From DATDMG01 sp036518955 (GTDB lineage: Bacteria > Actinomycetota > Actinomycetes > Actinomycetales > Kineosporiaceae): a stretch of DNA of 14,296 bases. The stretch lies in the NCBI GenBank assembly GCA_036518955.1, contig DATDMG010000537.1, positions 1-14,296 on the forward strand, read 5' to 3'. The notes under the pieces are model-generated. The model did not search any database, was not told where the DNA came from, and saw only the letters and a program-made list of their open reading frames with translations. Shown here one piece after another: positions 1-5,980 of this stretch (positions are counted from its first letter, which is position 1; the number at the start of each line of letters is the position of its first letter). The translations under genes and the position numbers were made by a program.

Positions 1-973
1 CTGACCGAACCGGTGTAGAACAGGCCCACCAACGGGTCGGTGCCGGTGACCGCGACGGCGACGATGACCCCCAGCCCGACCGTGGTCTGGGCGAGCGAGG
101 CGGCCTTGGGCGCCCCGGCCATCGTGGTCCGACCGAACACCGCGGGCAGCACCCCCTCACGGCCGAGGGCGAACACATAGCGGGCCGTGGTGGCATGGAA
201 GGAGATCATCGCCGCGGTGATCGAGGTGGCGAACAGGACCTGGCCGGCGGTGACGGCGATCGGTCCGAGCCGATGGGCGACCAGGGCGAAGACGAGGTCG
301 GTACCGCGGGCCCGGGCCTCCTCGACGATCCGGTCGCTACCGGCTGCGGCGGTCATCGCCCAGGCCGAGACCCCGTACAGCGCGGCGATCACCGCGACCG
401 ACGCGTACATCGCCGCCGGAAGGGTCCGACGCGGACGGCGGGCCTCTTCCGCGAAGACGACGGCGGACTCGAAGCCGACGAACCCCAGGACGGCGATGGC
501 CAGGACGGCACCCCCAGCAGCGCGACCAGGGCCCACGCCACCAGTGCGAACACCCACCAGGGCAGCCCGGCAGCGGCCGTGCCGGCCAGCAGCGGGCTGA
601 CCGCGGCGCCGATCGCCCCGTAGAGGCAGACCTGGATCAGGTTGTAGGACAGCAGCGACACCCAGGCGGCCGCCACTCCCCCGGTGCGTCCCAGGCCGTG
701 GGCGACGTAGGCGTAGAGCGCTCCGGAGTGCGGCAGGTGCCGGCTCATCGCCACGTACCCGACGGCGAACAGCCCCAGCACGCACCCGACCGCGGCGAAC
801 GCCGCCGGCAGTCCCAGGCTCCCGGTCACCGCGAACGCCGTGGCGAGCGTTCCGGCGACCACCGTCAACGGGGCGGCCGCCGACATCACGAAGAACACCA
901 CGGACACCGCACCCAACCGTTCCTCGGCCAAGGCCGCGGACAGGTCCGCGCCCCGTCCCACACGTTTGATCAT
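1..973 (-). pseudogene. APC-family amino acid permease, internally deleted and frameshifted, runs off the window
   Basis: Reads as an amino acid/polyamine/organocation (APC) superfamily permease of the inner membrane. The start ATG at 973 has a GGAAGGA ribosome binding site 5 bases upstream. The first part (973 to about 515) holds the N-terminal membrane segments, including VSVVFFVMSAAAPLTVVAG and GALYAYVAHGLGRTGGVAA, ending at WALVALLG. From about 517 to base 1 the continuation is in another frame: VLAIAVLGFVGFESAVVFAEE, then EARRPRRTLPAA and SITAAMISFHATTARY, open to the window edge. In intact relatives roughly 50-60 residues (TM5 to start of TM6) separate these parts; here almost none do. 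If not an assembly error, the gene is broken, because the original frame stops at 389. It lies 109 bases downstream of the methyltransferase on the same strand. The substrate cannot be told. Family is confident; pseudogene status is inferred from the missing segment plus frameshift. Confidence 0.82.
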
Positions 974-1082
974 CCGATTCCTTCCCTGTCGGTGTCGGGC
1001 GCGCCAGCACCGGCACGCAGAACGAGGCCCTCGCCGGTCGCCGGCCGGCACCCGCGCCGTGAGAGCGGCGAGTCGACGATGG

Positions 1083-2513
1083 TCAGCGGATCCGGGACGT
1101 CAGGACCGCTTCGCCCACCGCGGCCTCAACCGTGGCGACCACCTGGGCCAGCGCCGACGGCAGCGCCAGGCGGACCGACTGCGCGTACGCCCAGCCGGAC
1201 GCGTGGTCATCCGGGTGCCACAACACGCGCCCGAGCAGCCCGGTCGCCTGCAGCAGGCCCACCAGGACGGCGTCCGCGGCCCCGAGCGGCTCCCGGCGCA
1301 CCAGACGACCCGCCACGCGGACCGCCGGCCAGGCGAACGCGTTCGGGTCGGTCGGCAGATACTGCACCCGCCGCGGTCCGATCCGGCGGATCGTCACCGG
1401 CGCGAGCATCCCGCTGCCGATGAGTCGGCGGCGGACGTCGTCGACGGCGTCCATCGCCAGGAATGCCAGCCAGATGCCCAGATCCCGGTCCTGGCGCGGA
1501 TCCTGCACCAGACGCACCACCTCCCGCAGCAGCCCGTCACCGGCACCAGGGGTCGACGCGTCGGCGAGCCGCCGGCCGCCGCCGCCGGTGCCGTTGCTGC
1601 TGAGGTGGCTCCGGTCATGACGGGGCCCCTGGCCGGGTGGGTGGCTGAGCACCGGGTACAGGCCCGCGTCGTGCACCGTCGCGGCGCCGGCCAGGCCCTG
1701 CCCGACCATCGGGCCCCGGTCGGCCGGGGGCGTCCTGCCCGGTGGCCGCCAGGACGACACCGGGACCAGCCCCGGCGCGAGGACATCGAACCCGGCCAGC
1801 AGCCCGGCCAACTCCTGGCTCGTTCGCGGGGTGCACGGGGCACCGGTCAGCTCCCGGTACACCGTCACCGCCTGCCGGACGGCGTCCGCCTGCAGGGCCG
1901 GCCCGGGCGTCGCATGGGACACCACGACACAGCCGCCCGGAGCCATCACGCTACGAAACGCCGCGACCGTCGCGGCCGGGTCGTCCTCGTCGGTCAGGAA
2001 ATGCAGGACGGCGACCATTAACACGGCCACCGGCCGCGACCAGTCCACCATCCGGGCCAGCACGGGGTCGGCGAGGATGCTCCCCGGGTCACGCAGGTCG
2101 CCGTCCACCACGACCGTCCGGGCATCGCAGGCCAGCAGGGCCCGGGCGTGTGCCAGCACGACAGGGTCGTTGTCCACGTACACCGTGCACGCCCCCGGCC
2201 GGGCCCGTTGCGCCACGTCGTGGACGTTCATCGCCGTCGGCAGCCCCGACCCCAGGTCGACGAACTGATCCAGGCCGAGTTCCCCGGCCAGATACCGGAC
2301 CGCCCGGACCAGGAACCGCCGGTTCGCCCGCACCGTCGGCACGACCCACGGCAGGAACTCCGCGACCATGTCCCCGACACGACGGTCCACCGCAAGGTGA
2401 TCCTTACCGCCGAGCCAGTAGTCGTACACCCGCGCCGCGCTCGCCGCCCCGCCACACCCACCCGCGCCGTCCACCAGGAGTGCCCGGTCCCAGCCCGGCC
2501 CTCGATCGTTCAC
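1083..2513 (-). CDS. S-adenosyl methyltransferase (DUF574/PF04672 type) fused to a GPP34-like C-terminal region
   Basis: With the GTG at 2513 the product is 476 residues. Residues about 25-285 are an S-adenosylmethionine-dependent methyltransferase of the actinobacterial PF04672 family: ARVYDYWLGGKDH at 27-39, SAM-binding motif VDLGSGLPTAMN at 85-96, and VYVDNDPVVLAHAR at 111-124. Substrates for this family are unknown. The family usually ends near residue 280. Here the frame continues through a Gly/Ser-rich stretch into residues about 315-476, which resemble the C-terminal two thirds of GPP34 proteins (GDGLLREVVRLVQD, VRRRLIGSGML, DAVLVGLLQATGLLGRVL); the usual GPP34 N-terminus is absent. 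The frame is open to a GTG at 2585 and ATG at 2582, but neither has a good ribosome binding site, the added residues are Arg-rich, and they would place an inverted repeat (2559-2580) inside the gene. I therefore prefer 2513, although it too lacks a clear ribosome binding site. Confidence 0.8.
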   Translation of the reverse strand: MNDRGPGWDRALLVDGAGGCGGAASAARVYDYWLGGKDHLAVDRRVGDMVAEFLPWVVPTVRANRRFLVRAVRYLAGELGLDQFVDLGSGLPTAMNVHDVAQRARPGACTVYVDNDPVVLAHARALLACDARTVVVDGDLRDPGSILADPVLARMVDWSRPVAVLMVAVLHFLTDEDDPAATVAAFRSVMAPGGCVVVSHATPGPALQADAVRQAVTVYRELTGAPCTPRTSQELAGLLAGFDVLAPGLVPVSSWRPPGRTPPADRGPMVGQGLAGAATVHDAGLYPVLSHPPGQGPRHDRSHLSSNGTGGGGRRLADASTPGAGDGLLREVVRLVQDPRQDRDLGIWLAFLAMDAVDDVRRRLIGSGMLAPVTIRRIGPRRVQYLPTDPNAFAWPAVRVAGRLVRREPLGAADAVLVGLLQATGLLGRVLWHPDDHASGWAYAQSVRLALPSALAQVVATVEAAVGEAVLTSRIR

Positions 2514-2558
2514 GTCACGATCGTGTCGACGCCCGACCACCCTCGGAATCCATCGAAC

Positions 2559-2580
2559 GCGGACACCTGCAGATGTCCGC
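2559..2580. promoter_or_regulatory. Inverted repeat GCGGACA-N8-TGTCCGC, possible operator
   Basis: Perfect 7-base arms (2559-2565 and 2574-2580) around an 8-base spacer. The site lies 46 bases upstream of the preferred methyltransferase start at 2513. The same arms occur at 3308-3328 upstream of the XRE gene. An operator for that regulator is an inference from the repeat and its placement. Confidence 0.45.
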
Positions 2581-2604
2581 ATCACCCACCCGCGAGAGGT
2601 GACG

Positions 2605-2700
2605 TCAGGCCGACGTGCCGGACGACGGCACCGCGCCGTACTCGGCGTACACCGTCGTCATGCTTCCCAGGGCCTGGACGGCGAGGGCGAGGCGGCGGCT
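2605..2700. other. Unassigned stretch between the methyltransferase and the Nudix fragment
   Basis: On the minus strand a frame ends with a TGA at 2605-2607 after a peptide that includes ALAVQALGSMTTVYAEYGAV, 20 bases before the upstream-most methyltransferase start. It could be the tail of a lost gene. The opposite strand runs into the Nudix fragment at 2701. I do not recognise it. Confidence 0.25.
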
Positions 2701-3203
2701 GAGCCGGTCGAGGGCGACAAGCTGCTGTTCGTCTTCGACGGCGGCACGCTGGCCCGAGCGGACGTCGAGGGACTGACACTGGATCCGGGGGAGATCGCCG
2801 AAGCCCGTTTCCACCCGCCGTCCGCGAAAGCCCTGGCCATCAGGGCCATCGCGTCGATGTCGGCCTGACCTACCCGGCCGCGGACGCCGGCCACGGACGA
2901 TCCGCCCGGCACACGGTCGGAGTCCGCCCGATCAGGACCACGAGCGGGTTCGGTCATGGCCCGGACCCACAACTGTTCCAGGCTCCCGCCCGTGCCGAGC
3001 ACGTCGTCCAGGCAACGGATCAGCGCGAGGCTGGGACGGCGTTCGGCCTTCTCGACCTTCCCCAGCAGGGCCTCGCTATGGTGCGTCCGCCTGCCCAGTT
3101 CGCGCTGCGACCAGCCGCGCGAGGTCCGCCAGTGACGCACCTGGGCCCCGAGCAGGTCCCACGGCGACGCCAGCGGGGTCAGTGTGCGCGGTCGCTGCGG
3201 CAC
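2658..3203 (-). CDS. XRE-family helix-turn-helix regulator, C-terminus probably truncated
   Basis: Cytoplasmic DNA-binding regulator. Start chosen at GTG 3203 because a strong GGAGGGAGG ribosome binding site (3213-3221) ends 9 bases upstream; the frame is open further up to a GTG at 3263. Residues about 10-75 form the XRE helix-turn-helix: LGAQVRHWRTSRGWSQREL, then LGKVEKAERRPSLALIRCLD. After a short linker, VGQADIDAMALMARAF resembles the start of the C-terminal effector region common in actinobacterial XRE proteins. From about 2820 downward the frame is antisense to a Nudix fragment and becomes Ser/Pro-rich, so the true effector region seems lost and the last 50 or so residues look accidental. 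It may still fold as a DNA-binding domain. Inverted repeats at 3302-3334 and 2559-2580 are candidate targets. In actinomycetes such regulators often sit beside PF04672 methyltransferases, as here. Confidence 0.7.
   Translation of the reverse strand: MPQRPRTLTPLASPWDLLGAQVRHWRTSRGWSQRELGRRTHHSEALLGKVEKAERRPSLALIRCLDDVLGTGGSLEQLWVRAMTEPARGPDRADSDRVPGGSSVAGVRGRVGQADIDAMALMARAFADGGWKRASAISPGSSVSPSTSARASVPPSKTNSSLSPSTGSAAASPSPSRPWEA
2701..2868 (+). pseudogene. Nudix hydrolase C-terminal fragment
   Basis: The plus frame reads GDKLLFVFDGGTLARADVEG and then LTLDPGEIAEARFHPP, which matches the segment after the Nudix box in actinobacterial Nudix hydrolases (typically LLFVFDGG...LP.DEL.E.RF). The catalytic Nudix box is not upstream: the frame before 2700 is unrelated and no start codon with a ribosome binding site is present. 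After RFHPP the similarity stops and the frame ends at 2866-2868. It is therefore truncated at both ends. It lies antisense to the last part of the XRE reading frame. A further Nudix-like piece lies at 3339-3422 on the same strand. Confidence 0.6.
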
Positions 3204-3301
3204 GAGCACCACCCTCCCTCCGGGGGCCCGGATCGGGCGTTGAATCGACCATAGACACGCCACCCGCGAGAAGACCGTGTCAGAACGCAGGCTTCACCAT
3301 C

Positions 3302-3334
3302 GGGCATGCGGACAGCTCGAGTGTCCGCATGCCC
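3302..3334. promoter_or_regulatory. 13-base perfect inverted repeat upstream of the XRE gene, possible operator
   Basis: Arms GGGCATGCGGACA (3302-3314) and TGTCCGCATGCCC (3322-3334) are perfectly complementary around a 7-base spacer with a CTCGAG core. The site lies about 100 bases upstream of the preferred XRE start. Its inner GCGGACA/TGTCCGC arms match the repeat at 2559-2580. It has no following T-run, so an operator is more likely than a terminator. Confidence 0.55.
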
Positions 3335-3338
3335 CCGC

Positions 3339-3422
3339 TGGGAACTGCGGGAGGAGACGCGCCTCGTCGTCGAGGTGAGCGACCTCCGGCTGGTTCACGT
3401 CATCCGGGCGCCCGAGGGATAG
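3339..3422 (+). pseudogene. Nudix hydrolase middle fragment
   Basis: The frame reads WELREETRLVVEVSDLRLVH and then VIRAPEG before a TAG at 3420-3422. This matches the second half of a Nudix box (RELxEETGL) and the strand that follows it, with Arg changed to Trp and Gly to Arg in the box. The first half of the box (GGxxxxGE) is missing; the inverted repeat lies immediately upstream instead. The stop falls at the junction of a 14-base tandem duplication. It looks like a dead remnant. Whether it comes from the same ancestral gene as the fragment at 2701-2868 is unclear, because the two pieces are in reverse order on the strand. Confidence 0.5.
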
Positions 3423-3434
3423 CGCCCGAGGGAT
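3408..3434. repeat. Tandem 14-base duplication
   Basis: GCGCCCGAGGGAT occurs at 3408-3420 and again at 3422-3434, separated by a single A. The copies are identical. The duplication creates the TAG that ends the Nudix-like frame. Confidence 0.85.
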
Positions 3435-3455
3435 GCAGGCACCGATTGGGTGGAC

Positions 3456-3494
3456 GGAACGCAGTGGAACGACGGAGTGGAACGACATGGAACG
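3456..3494. repeat. Four GGAACG direct repeats at near-helical spacing
   Basis: GGAACG begins at 3456, 3466, 3479 and 3489, giving spacings of 10, 13 and 10 bases, so it forms two pairs each one helical turn apart. This looks like a protein-binding array, or part of ECF-type -35 elements (GGAAC), but no matching -10 is evident. Confidence 0.5.
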
Positions 3495-3804
3495 CCTTCT
3501 GCGTCGGGGGGACAGCCCGGGGGGACGGCCGGCCCACGGTCAGCGACCAACGGCTGGCTGTGGGCCGTACGGCGCCGAATATCACACGGCGCCGCACGTG
3601 GACTGCTGGGAGGTGAGATTCGTGGCGCACCCATCCAGTTGATCGCTGACGCATCGACGGGGACGACGCGCGCCGCGCCAGCGGGCAGAGCCCGACCGTA
3701 CCGCCGTCCCGTGGGGTCGGCCCACCGACGCCTGCCCTGCCACGGCACCGTGATCGGGGTCGGCAGCGCACGAACCGGCCGCGGTGGCCTCCTGACTGAC
3801 CTCC

Positions 3805-3823
3805 GACGGCATTCCGTGCCGTC
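3805..3823 (+). promoter_or_regulatory. Hairpin in the 5' region of the secreted-protein gene
   Basis: GACGGCA (3805-3811) and TGCCGTC (3817-3823) are perfectly complementary around a 5-base loop, ending 54 bases before the ATG at 3878. It may be a leader structure or a weak terminator for transcription entering from upstream; there is no T-run. Confidence 0.3.
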
Positions 3824-3877
3824 ACCTTTCCGCGCAACGCGAGGCCCTGACGGCGCCTCGAGAAAGCTGACGAAATC

Positions 3878-4855
3878 ATGAAGAGATACCTGCGACCAGC
3901 CCGTGTCGCGCTGACGGTGCTCACCGCCGGGTTGGTGTGCATGGCGCCCACCACCGACGCCTCGGCCGCGAAGAAGTCCCCGACGCTGGTCGTCCCCACC
4001 GCCATCCAAACGATCTACCAGCGCTTCTACGGATACCCCACCCAGAACAACCCGTGGGTCCAGGTCACCGGAACGGCCAACTGCCCCTCCGGTACCCGCG
4101 TGGTCGGAGTGGGCGCCGGGAACGGCACCGTGACCGCCCTGGCCCCCACCCAGAACTTCACCGCGGCGCAGATGGTCGGCGCGGTCACCTGGCCCTCACC
4201 GACCTACGGCGGCAACTTCATCCAGGTGCAACTCCTCTGCGCTCCCGCCGGTCAACTCGCTGACGTCAAGACCGCGCAGGTCAACGACCACCGCGCCGTC
4301 AACCAGCGCGGCCCCGGCGGGAAGTACCTGCGCGACGTCGCCCAGTGCCCCGGCGGCTACTACGCCTTCGGCGGCGGCGGGTACTTCACCGGCAACGCCA
4401 GCGGGTTCGAGGGAGCCTACTGGATCATCGGCAACGGGCCCACGCCCGACGGCTCAGGGTGGGCCTTCACCGCCCAGGCCCCGCCCGACGGCCAGACCAT
4501 GGTCGTCGAGGCCCAGTGCGCGCCCCGGGCGGGCCAGACGTTCCTCAACCTCACCGGGACGTCCACCGTGCCGGAGCCGGACCCGAACAACCGCACATAC
4601 GAGCAGCGCACCGCCTACGCCGATTGCCCCGCGGGCTACACACCCATCTCCGGCGGGTGGTACATCGCGACCGCGCCGCTCTCACAGCAGGCATACCCGG
4701 TCGACGCCCAGAACTACATCGGGACCACCTCCTGGTCGGTCGGCGGACCGCAGACCAGCGATAGCAGTACCGGCCGGCTGGCATGGTACGCGAACGCCAC
4801 GGTGATGGCCGGCGACAGCCTGGAGGTCCTGGTGCAATGCATCAAGCCCGTCTGA
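3878..4855 (+). CDS. Secreted protein with three Cys-pair repeats
   Basis: 325 residues. The N-terminus is a Sec signal peptide: basic MKRYLRPAR, a hydrophobic core at about 10-23, and likely cleavage after ASA at 28-30. There is no lipobox and no further membrane segment, so it should be released. The mature part has three units of about 90 residues, each starting with a CPxG motif and ending with a second Cys: Cys69/Cys121, Cys157/Cys214 and Cys250/Cys321. Each unit has a Gly-rich strand after the first Cys (FGGGGYF, ISGGWY) and a V.A.QC or VLVQC closing strand. One disulfide per unit is likely by inference. Similar CPAG...GGG repeats occur in secreted actinobacterial proteins of unknown function. 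A modest GAGAAAG ribosome binding site lies 12 bases upstream. No partner gene is adjacent, and the role cannot be stated. Confidence 0.85.
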   Translation: MKRYLRPARVALTVLTAGLVCMAPTTDASAAKKSPTLVVPTAIQTIYQRFYGYPTQNNPWVQVTGTANCPSGTRVVGVGAGNGTVTALAPTQNFTAAQMVGAVTWPSPTYGGNFIQVQLLCAPAGQLADVKTAQVNDHRAVNQRGPGGKYLRDVAQCPGGYYAFGGGGYFTGNASGFEGAYWIIGNGPTPDGSGWAFTAQAPPDGQTMVVEAQCAPRAGQTFLNLTGTSTVPEPDPNNRTYEQRTAYADCPAGYTPISGGWYIATAPLSQQAYPVDAQNYIGTTSWSVGGPQTSDSSTGRLAWYANATVMAGDSLEVLVQCIKPV

Positions 4856-4871
4856 CCCGCCCTTCCGCCAG

Positions 4872-4980
4872 ACCGTTCGGACGGCCGATCCCCGCTTCCC
4901 ATCCGTGGCCGCCCTACGCGACCTGGCCGAGTCCCTGCGCGCCGCGGCCTGGTCGGCGAAGGCGGACGCCGACGACTGAC
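4872..4980 (+). pseudogene. Short coding remnant, tail of an unidentified protein
   Basis: One plus frame reads ADPRFPSVAALRDLAESL and then RAAAWSAKADADD before a TGA at 4978-4980. The amphipathic Ala/Leu-rich helix and acidic end look like a genuine protein C-terminus, in a different frame from the secreted protein that ends 17 bases earlier. There is no start codon with a ribosome binding site. I do not recognise the family. Confidence 0.3.
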
Positions 4981-5015
4981 CCACCGACGACGGGCAGCCC
5001 GGGAGCCGGATCCCA

Positions 5016-5031
5016 GGCCCCCTGCGGGGCC
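5016..5031 (+). terminator. Possible weak terminator hairpin
   Basis: GGCCCC (5016-5021) and GGGGCC (5026-5031) flank a CTGC loop, followed by CGGTTTGT. It lies 36 bases after the stop at 4980 and could end transcription of the secreted-protein gene. The T-run is poor. Confidence 0.3.
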
Positions 5032-5077
5032 CGGTTTGTCGGACCAGTAGGTCACAGTGTGCGCATGACTGATCTCC

Positions 5078-5590
5078 ATGCGGCTGACGGGTGCGGTGGA
5101 CCAGGACGACCAGGACGACACGGACGGCCAGGAGCCGGGCGGGCTGACGGTGGCGCAGGCCCGGGCCCTGGTCGCCCGGCTGCGCCGCCAGCTGTCGGAG
5201 GTGGCCGGGGCGTCCGCCGGCCTGGAGGCCTGGTGCAACCAGCTCCCCGCGACGCACGTGCCAGGCGGCGAGCAGGTCCTGGTGACCGACCTGGTGCAGA
5301 CCACCGTCCCGGACCCACAGACTCTGGCGCGGGAGCTGGGCCAGGTGGGCTGCAGCAGGAACGGTCGGCCCTGCCTGGGGCGCTGTCGGCGTCCAACGTC
5401 TTCGGTTGCTGTGCCCCTGCCCTCACTGGTCGGGCACGATGACCTGGGCATGGCCGTGGCCGGGCGCATCAGCCGGCAGAGTCTGGTGCCGTCAGCCCGG
5501 GCCCGCCGTGCAGGGCGAGGATCATCGGCCGGCGCACACCGTCCTGCCGCTCCTCGCCCATCACCGACACGTCCAACGGGGCGCCGTTGA
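5078..5590 (+). CDS. Hypothetical protein, probably frameshifted after about 95 codons
   Basis: The frame starts at ATG 5078 with no strong ribosome binding site. Residues about 10-95 look like real protein: an acidic start (DQDDQDDTDGQ), a helix (LTVAQARALVARLRRQLSEV), then LEAWCNQLPATHVPGGEQVL and TVPDPQTLARELGQVG. After about 5362 this frame becomes Arg/Ser/Pro-rich and is antisense to an alpha/beta hydrolase fragment. Another frame gives LQQERSALPGALSASNVF, which reads like the natural continuation, so a frameshift near 5355-5362 is likely. I do not recognise the family. It lies in a stretch where the neighbouring genes are also decayed. Confidence 0.4.
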   Translation: MRLTGAVDQDDQDDTDGQEPGGLTVAQARALVARLRRQLSEVAGASAGLEAWCNQLPATHVPGGEQVLVTDLVQTTVPDPQTLARELGQVGCSRNGRPCLGRCRRPTSSVAVPLPSLVGHDDLGMAVAGRISRQSLVPSARARRAGRGSSAGAHRPAAPRPSPTRPTGRR

Positions 5591-5603
5591 TGAGCAATCG
5601 CAC
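5423..5603 (-). pseudogene. Alpha/beta hydrolase (proline iminopeptidase-like) N-terminal fragment
   Basis: The minus frame from GTG 5603 reads VRLLINGAPLDVSVMGEERQ followed by RPMILALHGGPGL. HGGPG (about 5497-5511) is the oxyanion-hole motif of alpha/beta hydrolases of the proline iminopeptidase type, preceded by the usual Pro and beta-strand. The frame stops near 5468. A second frame gives HAQVIVPDQ before a TGA at 5423-5425, matching the next conserved strand (VVxxDQRG), so residues between are deleted and the frame is shifted. The nucleophile elbow and the rest of the catalytic triad are absent. It follows the AHSA1 fragment on the same strand, perhaps once as an operon. Confidence 0.6.
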
Positions 5604-5654
5604 ACCCTCACCGAAGGGACCCGCGATCACCGCGGGCTGCGGATGGCCGTCAGG

Positions 5655-5863
5655 TCAGGGACGAGCCGCGGGCATCTCCCACGGCGATTGCGGAGCACGT
5701 CGCCGGTCTCCAGCAACGACTTGAGGTTCGACAGCACGGCCGGCCGTGGGAGACCTGGCCGAGAGCCTCGGTTCCGGGGAGGTTCTCGTGCGTCACCGTG
5801 AGCCGGACGATGTCGTGGTGTGGCTCGACCGGGAACGTGACCACGGACGCCCCGGGCGGATCA
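5655..5863 (-). pseudogene. AHSA1/SRPBCC-domain protein, C-terminal fragment with two frameshifts
   Basis: The minus frame reads VVTFPVEPHHDIVRLTVTHE and NLPGTEALGQVSHG, the C-terminal half of the activator-of-Hsp90-ATPase-like (AHSA1) SRPBCC fold, where relatives have VTFxxEPxGDxVRLTVTHDxL and VSHGWPAVLSNLKSLLETG. After VSHG the expected AVLSNLKSLLETGDVL is present in another frame, consistent with a 4-base loss near 5741-5746. The ending PQSPWEMPAARP is then restored only by assuming one lost base near 5690; it stops at 5655-5657. The N-terminal half of the domain is missing upstream of about 5863. It is therefore a pseudogene. Such proteins in actinomycetes are often paired with ArsR regulators; none is present here. 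Confidence 0.65.
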
Positions 5864-5904
5864 CAGGGATCTGCCTGCCTATCGTCAAGAGTTCACCCGC
5901 CGGG

Positions 5905-5928
5905 CCCGGAGCCCGGAGCCCGGAGCCC
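5905..5928. repeat. CCCGGAG three-copy tandem repeat
   Basis: CCCGGAG occurs three times in tandem (5905-5925) and is followed by a partial fourth copy, just upstream of the large carboxykinase-like gene. Such short repeats vary by slippage. No function is evident. Confidence 0.7.
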
Positions 5929-5980
5929 GCCAGGGACCTACCGCGCGCAATTGGCGCCGAGGATGCCAGATAGTCGGGCC

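Larger units (their letters stand above)
3423..3877. other. Stretch with no gene I can support
   Basis: Several open frames cross this stretch on both strands because of high GC, but none shows recognisable domains or a convincing start. A strong GGGAGGTGAG ribosome binding site near 3610-3620 precedes a GTG, but that frame closes after six codons. The stretch contains the GGAACG array, the end of the 14-base duplication and a small hairpin upstream of the secreted-protein gene. Confidence 0.5.

Noticed and set aside
936..949. GCGGACAGGTCCGC palindrome resembling the XRE/methyltransferase repeat
   Set aside because: It lies inside the permease coding sequence with a 2-base spacer, so it is probably coding coincidence.
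3450..3881. Plus-strand frame of 143 codons before the secreted-protein gene
   Set aside because: No ribosome binding site, no domain, overlaps the repeat array, and composition looks like random GC-rich sequence.
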